From the NCBI GenBank assembly GCA_010909165.1, contig MU008160.1, positions 1,426,001 to 1,490,000 of the forward strand: 64,000 nt of DNA, written 5' to 3'. The notes under the pieces are model-generated. The model saw nothing but the letters and a program-made list of their open reading frames with translations, had not been told where the DNA came from and did not search any database. The number at the start of each line of letters is the position of its first letter. Position 1 is the first letter of the stretch. Below, one piece after another: positions 58,977 to 64,000 of this stretch. The DNA is from Anthoceros angustus. Lineage: Eukaryota > Streptophyta > Anthocerotopsida > Anthocerotales > Anthocerotaceae. A program made the position numbers and the translations under genes.

Positions 58977-59534
58977 GTCATGCGCGCACGGAGATGAGTT
59001 GCTAGGGTTTGGTGTGGGACCCACCTCGGTGGATGTAGCAACTACCCGGTAGTGGCTCCGGAACGGGGGTCGTGGAACGAGATTTGCGGTCAGGAAGTTA
59101 GGTCCGTGGTAGGTTGGATAAGACAGGGGGTAGTCGTAGTTGAGAAGATAGGTGTAAGGAGTAGTAGCGGTCCAGTCCAGGCTTAGGCGAAGGTTGGTAG
59201 TGATAGAAGATAGCGTCTTTTGGCACAAACCATTCCCTTGGGAGCGAATCCGGGACTAGCGACATTGAGGGTAAATGTGGACCTCACGTGCCCCGACACG
59301 GGTCTTCAACCCACAGGTGCTGATCGCCGCGGACGGCCCGGGCGGTCGGGTCCATTGCAACCTGCTAGTCGAACCGGGACCTGGTGTCCGGTGCTCGTCT
59401 TTCACCTCTCCACGGCGTCCTCGAAAAGACACTACAAAGGCGTGTTCCGATCTTGGGAGCACGTCTTAAGGCACCGCCCATTGTCTTTCGGGCGTCTTAA
59501 TATGTGTCTCAAATGACAGTGTTTTGTAGTAGTG
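58977..59534 (+). repeat. CACTA 3' subterminal region and terminal inverted repeat
   Basis: CGTCTTAA (the complement of TTAAGACG) occurs at 59,462-59,469 and 59,493-59,500. The TIR TTTTGTAGTAGTG occupies 59,522-59,534. The part at 59,220-59,420 is CpG-rich, as is usual for CACTA subterminal DNA. No coding sequence recognised. Confidence 0.8.
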
Positions 59535-59537
59535 ATT

Positions 59538-61065
59538 TTCAGGTGAAGTGTCAAGCTGGAAAGGATAATCGGGTGGCAGATGCCTTGAGTAGGGTGTTGT
59601 TAACGTTTGTTACTAACTCCGGACTGTCAACAGAATGGTTGAATGAAATTAAGCAAGCATTGCAGGTCGATCAAGAGGTGCGGCGGTAGAATGGTTCAGA
59701 CCTGACTTGGAATCAGGGTTTGCTCTTTTGGAATGGGCGAATGTACATTCCTCATCTGCCTCATATTCGACGGGCCATTTTGGTGGAGGCACATACGGTA
59801 CAGTCTGCTGGACATCAAGGTCGGGATAAAACGTTGGATTTGGTTCGTCGACATTATGACTGGCCAGGGGTCGTTCGGGATGTACAGGAGTTTGTTCGTG
59901 CGTGTGATGTTTGCCAACGTGTGAAAATCTCTACGCAGGCATCACCTGGTTTGTTACACCCACTTGCCATACCAACTACGTCTTGGGAATGTATTCATAT
60001 GGATTTTGTAACTGGATTGCCTCGAACAGCGAGGGGGCACATTGCGTTATTAGTATGTGTCGACAGGTTCACTAAGGCAGTTGTCTTGATGCCCACAACG
60101 GATACCTGTTCAGCCCCAATGGCTGCTGAATTATATATAGAATATGTGTACAGGCGGTTTGGGTTGCCGCGTGTAATCATGAGTGATCGAGATCCTCGGT
60201 TTCTATCTCGGTTTTGGACTGAACTTCATTGGGGATTGGGAACTGAGTTGTTGTATTCCACGACATATCATCCACAAACGGATGGCTTAGCAGAAAAAAT
60301 GAATCAAGTTGTGGAGACAACCCTTCGCGCTTATGTCCATACTCGTCAACAGCGGTGGGATCGGCATTTGGCTTTAGTGGAGTTTGCAATTAATAATGCT
60401 AAGCATGCTTCTACTGGACAAGTTTTCTCCCTTTTATTTGCTGTATGGTCGTCATCCACGTACCTTGTTGTGTCCGATGCATACACAATTACATGCTCCT
60501 GCACTCTTGACTTCGGCACAACATGTCGAATTACCGTCGGTAGCGGCTTCATATGGTCGACTCAAAATCGTGAGCGGCGGGTTGATCGTCATCGACGTCC
60601 TGTCCAGTTTCTTCCTCAACAATGGGTTTTATTATCCAGTCGGAATTTACCAATTGCATATGGTGTTCGAAGCTTTCTCACCGATGGGTTGGCCCTTTTC
60701 GTGTTCTTCATTCTATTGGTCCGGTATCTTATCAACTCCAACTTCCTGATACTTGGCGTATTCATCTTGTGTTCCATGTCTCTCTTCTTAAGCCCTACTA
60801 TGGCGACCCCCCGGTTCAACCCGCCTATATTGATTGATGATCATCCTGAATATGAGGTTCAAGAGATTTTGGGTCATCGGCGCCGTCGTGGTCATCTTCA
60901 ATTTTTGGTTTGTTGGACTGGGTATCCTTTGTCGGATGCCACTTGGGAACCTCTTGCTCACCTCACTCATTCTCCTCGTCTTCTTCGACTTTATATCAAT
61001 CAATATCCCGAACTTGGAAGTTTTCTCTTTGAGGGGCGGTTATATGTAGATGGCACGGGTTAGGA
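59538..61065 (+). CDS. chromovirus RNase H end, integrase and chromodomain
   Basis: After [17 protein letters not shown] the integrase follows: a zinc-binding H-H-C-C region ([18 protein letters not shown], then CDVCQRVK), catalytic core [27 protein letters not shown] and [19 protein letters not shown]. The frame slips near 60,415 ([12 protein letters not shown] resumes in the next frame) and again near 60,620 ([20 protein letters not shown]). It ends in a chromodomain at about 60,850-60,990 ([30 protein letters not shown]), which marks the element as a chromovirus. A stop lies at 61,061-61,063 inside the 3' LTR. Confidence 0.88.
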
Positions 61066-61308
61066 TCAGGCACGCATGAGTTGTAACCGATGACGAGGAC
61101 GGGTTAGGATCAGGCACTTAAGAAGGCGCGCATGCCGAAGGATCGAACAAGGTGTGAGTAGGCAGGCATGCTGTAGGGATGTGGGAGAGGTGTAAGTGAA
61201 ACTGTGGTTTAGTTCTAGTTATAGTAGTTACTAAACCTACCAAGTGTTAGGGTATAAAACGATAAGAAATGAAGGGCAAGGGGCCCTCGTGTTTGGGACT
61301 TGCTTGCA
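61045..61308 (+). repeat. 3' LTR of the chromovirus
   Basis: Matches the 5' LTR from GGGTTAGGATCAGG to the end CTTGCTTGCA. Compared with it, about a dozen bases are lost near the start, a 20-bp TTAGTTCTAGTTATAGTAG-type insert is present near 61,210, and two substitutions are visible. The purine-rich GAGGGGCGG at 61,031-61,039, just upstream, is the likely polypurine tract. Confidence 0.9.
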
Positions 61309-61318
61309 AAAACCAATT

Positions 61319-64000
61319 TTATTGGCAGCACACCTCATATATGGAACTTGTCTCGTCAAGTTTTGATAATCTTTTTGCATGACCATCACATACAGCACAA
61401 CTTGGTTGTGCACAATGAGGCCAAATATTCCGGTCATAAATTGTTTTAATACAAGAAAAAGCTTTCCTAGGAGTCCTTGGCCAAAGGTTCAAAAGTGGAG
61501 ACCCCACCATGCTTAAGGACGCCCAAAATTGGATAGGAAAGTGGCCTGTAATATATACTTTCATAATGTAGTGCAAGGCCTCGCAGACATTCATACCACG
61601 TGTGTGAGGATTAACGTATAAAATATGAAATAGTACTGCAACCAAAAACACCACGTAAAAGTCAGGGGATGGACGACGAAGTTGGGAATTGAATTGAATT
61701 GAATTGAATTGAATAAATGTGGTGTCCCGGAATAAATGAAAACATAGCAACAATTTGAGGAAGGGAACGTAATACAATCATACCCATCCACCCACCTACA
61801 ACCAGAAGCATTTGGTGTCGATCGTCGACCTTCCACAAGGTGAGTACTGCTGCGGCAGCACCGGCTTGCAGCAAAGCGCGACCCAATCCCAGCAGCCCTT
61901 CGCTTCCGGTGACCTCACCCAGGCCCGATTCGCACGTACTCAGCACCACCAGGCCAGCAGCAATACCACCTTCCAGATCCGCAATCTCTGAAGCAGTAAG
62001 GACCTGGCCAGCCTCTTGGACCCTGCGCAAGCGGGAGTTGGCATCTGTACCCTCGAACACATGGGAGCTTCTGTGGCCGGCACCGGCACCATGGCCGTCT
62101 GTTCTCCTGCTTGTGCTGCAGTCATGTGGGCCCTGCATCAACAGGCAGCCGTGAGGGTACCGTTCTTCTTCTACCACGCCATGGGTTGCCAACAGAACCA
62201 CACCGCTGTTTGCCAGCCCGTCCAGCACAGCTTTCTTGGTCATGTTCCGACCCACGCAGGGCTGGACGTTGAAGTACGAGGCCACAGTGATGGCTTCGTG
62301 CAGCGAGAAGTCCAGCTGGGGCCAGCCCAGGCCCATGGGTTCTGGGTTGCCAGCTATGAAGGCAACCTGGCCCTTGCTGAGCTGCTTGCTTCGATGGAGT
62401 GGCTCGACGGCGTGCATTCCTTGGGCAGGTAAGCTGACCGACTGCAGGGAAGAAACGTCGTCCACGAGACCCGGGAACTGCATCCTGGCCTGGAACTTGT
62501 CCTGCCGCTGTAAGCATCTGTACAAAGTTGTGATGGAAGGGATGACAGCCACACCTCTGGTTGCTTGCAGTTGGACCAGGAACTTGCCCTTCCTCTCGTC
62601 ATACAAAGCGGCAAAGGGCACCTGAGACAAGCACCCGTGCCCTGGTGCGAAAACGAGAGTGTCACAGCCCTCCAGGTCTGCCTCTATGAACTGCACCAGG
62701 AGTGCGTGCAGAGTGGCCAAGGCTTTGATGGGCCTCCGGCTCCTCGTGTCTTCCTCATTCTGAATGTCAGTCCGAGCCTGGCTTATCAGTCCCTCCAGAC
62801 TAGTTGTGGGTGACTCGCCTGCATCCTTAAACCAGGTTCTCAGGTGACAGATCGTGCAAAACTGGTTCACGAGCGCGAGGTTGGGAGATTCGGCTGATTG
62901 TCTGATGACATAAATGTACAACAACCCCAGCCATGTGTTGTAGACATAGTGGATGATGGCAGTCTTGGGGCTTAGCGATTGTGCAGTGGCCCAGATTATG
63001 CTCTCCAACAAAGTGTCGCACTGGTCCAATGCCATGGGCTTGAAAAATGGTTCCTCCCCTCCTTTGATATGGATCTGGTGCAAGAGAAAGCGCACGTTGG
63101 CCCTTTCCGCCCAAATCAAGCCTCGCGTAGGATTTCGAAGGCCGTTGATCCACAAATCCTGCAGGAGCCAGTAGACCATCTCCATCTTCTGATCGAAAAA
63201 CAGAACCCAAGCTAGGGGTTTACTGTCTTGATAACAAGTCTCCCGTTGTTCCACAGCGGCAAGTACAGCAGCCTCCTCAGCCACCATAGCAGCCCTCACC
63301 CATTCCTGTCGCTCTTCAATTTCTGATGACTCAGCCCTCTCCATGTTCTGTTGCTCTTCAATTTCTGTTGACTCAGCCCTCTTCAATTTCTGTTGATCCC
63401 GTAGGACACGGGCTTTCTGCCGCAGGACAAGGGCTTGCTCGAATTTGGCCAGGACCAGGTAGACACCATCATTGGCTGCCAATGTTACTGCTTCCTCGGT
63501 ATAGGTCCATGCTGCTGCCGGATCCCCGAGCCTCAAGGCTGCTCTGGCCTGCAGCAAGCGCACCTGCAAACCAGACACAGTGTGACCAGTCATATCCTGC
63601 GACACTGTCGTCCCCAGCTCTGCATCGAGCTTTTCGTACTGTTTCAATCTCTCGAGAGCCAGGCACAAAATGACGCGCACATTCATCTCCAAGATCTTCG
63701 CCTTGTGGAAGGTCACCTCAGTGCTCTTAACCTTTTGAAGCGCTTTCAGTGCCTGCTGAGATTTCCTCTCGGCCATCTTCCAGTTACCATTCTTAATGTG
63801 GAGCCCAGCAGTCACCTTCATCAACACCAACTCATGGAAAAGTGGACCACGACCTGTTTCCACCTGATCCGTCCCAGCTAGTGCCTCCTTCATGTATTTA
63901 AGAATGGTTTCAGCCTGCTTGAGGTCGCCCATGTCCTCTGCTATAACTGCCTTCAAAAGGTTCCAACGATTCCATAGCAACCTCCCTTCCACCCTCCCTT
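61319..64000 (-). CDS. TPR-CHAT protein (5' end beyond the window)
   Basis: The main exon runs from the right edge to about 61,796. The N-terminal part is helical TPR-like sequence (AERKSQQALKALQKVKS; RLLQARAALRLGDPAAAWTY) with a duplicated Glu-rich linker (RAESTEIEEQQ, RAESSEIEERQ). The CHAT domain follows: LVFAPGHGCLSQVPFAAL, VAFIAGNPEP, LLATHGVV with His at 604 (counted from the ATG at 63,992), and VVLSTCESGLGEV with Cys at 687, then EGLLGLGRALLQAGAAAAVL and LWKVDD. After an intron of about 160 bp, a last exon (61,635 to the stop at 61,319) gives MNVCEALHYIMKVYITGHFP and QFWASLSMVGSP, the usual CHAT end. CHAT proteins are caspase/separase-clan cysteine proteases or relatives. Both dyad residues are present, so proteolysis is possible; the substrate is unknown. 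The frame is clean. The chromovirus lies about 10 bp past the stop. Confidence 0.85.
61687..61714. repeat. (GAATT)n microsatellite in the CHAT intron
   Basis: About five copies of TTGAA/GAATT lie inside the proposed last intron of the TPR-CHAT gene. Confidence 0.85.

Larger units (their letters stand above)
25813..59534 (+). mobile_element. CACTA (En/Spm, CMC) DNA transposon, 33.7 kb
   Basis: The left end CACTACTACAAAA is the inverted match of the right end TTTTGTAGTAGTG. Subterminal TTAAGACG words point inward from both ends. The flanks carry ATT at 25,809-25,811 and 59,535-59,537, a 3-bp duplication if one extra T belongs to the left end. Inside are a TNP2-type transposase, a TNPA-like gene, nested Ty3/gypsy sequence and a tandem-repeat block. 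Its own non-nested part is probably about 10 kb. Confidence 0.92.
21777..61308 (+). mobile_element. Ty3/gypsy chromovirus LTR retrotransposon, split by a CACTA element
   Basis: Two LTRs (21,777-22,026 and 61,045-61,308) frame a primer-binding site, gag, protease, reverse transcriptase, RNase H, integrase and a chromodomain, all on the plus strand. Flanking pentamers AAAAT and AAAAC differ by one base and are the likely target-site duplication. The CACTA transposon at 25,813-59,534 interrupts the RNase H region; without it the element would be about 5.8 kb. Aligned LTR bases differ by only about two substitutions plus a few indels, so the insertion looks fairly young, although the coding part carries several frame breaks. 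Confidence 0.92.

Noticed and set aside
61319-64000. Bacterial contamination as the source of the CHAT gene
   Set aside because: The gene has an intron-like break, a plant LTR element at its end, and CHAT genes are known in plants.
1-64000. tRNA and rRNA genes
   Set aside because: I looked for A/B boxes with cloverleaf pairing and for conserved rRNA cores; only the weak SINE-like head at 14,470 came near.

Overview
The window is nuclear DNA of a land plant. It carries an intron-rich BRCA1 gene (13 introns with GT-AG ends), an organelle RNA-editing type PPR gene, and nested plant-type Ty3/gypsy and CACTA transposons. The PPR protein ends in the DYW-domain variant CSCKGRP with a KP-type PG box. 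As far as I know this variant occurs in lineages with reverse (U-to-C) organelle editing: hornworts, ferns and some lycophytes. A spore-bearing plant is therefore my inference; the species is not identifiable by eye.

Layout. 1-5.4 kb: gene-poor, with a 35-bp minisatellite, a long imperfect inverted repeat, a duplicated degenerate repeat block and a tiny LTR/PBS-like hairpin. 5.4-9.5 kb, minus strand: a PLS-DYW PPR gene with an N-terminal OSB-like PDF motif and near-identical tandem PPR triplets; its frame is broken by short indels. 9.5-15.3 kb: no recognisable gene, with a possible solo LTR and a SINE-like element. 15.3-20.7 kb, plus strand: a complete 14-exon BRCA1 (RING, extended PHD, two BRCTs; 1,367 aa in my model).

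21.8-61.3 kb is one nested transposon. The outer element is a Ty3/gypsy chromovirus with about 250-bp LTRs and a tRNA-Met type primer site. Its RNase H region is split by a 33.7-kb CACTA element (25,813-59,534) with matching terminal inverted repeats, TTAAGACG subterminal repeats, a TNP2-type transposase and a second TNPA-like gene. The CACTA interior (about 33-55 kb) is filled by minus-strand Ty3/gypsy sequence in three related blocks (33.0-40.0, 44.5-49.2 and 49.3-55.4 kb) plus one decayed gag-pol region (40.0-44.4 kb). Two blocks look like 4.5-4.7-kb LTRs containing their own open reading frame. A complex tandem repeat fills 57.2-59.0 kb.

61.3-64.0 kb, minus strand: the C-terminal part of a TPR-CHAT protein with an intact His/Cys protease-like dyad, running off the right edge. 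The chromovirus sits about 10 bp past its stop codon.

Two themes cut across the window. First, many 0.1-1.1-kb segments are locally duplicated in tandem. Second, repeat copies differ mainly by 1-5-base indels, very often at CAG, CTG or CCG triplets, while BRCA1 and the CHAT gene are clean. This resembles a CHG-methylation-linked sequencing or consensus error as much as real decay, so 'broken' genes in the transposons and in the PPR locus should be read with that in mind.
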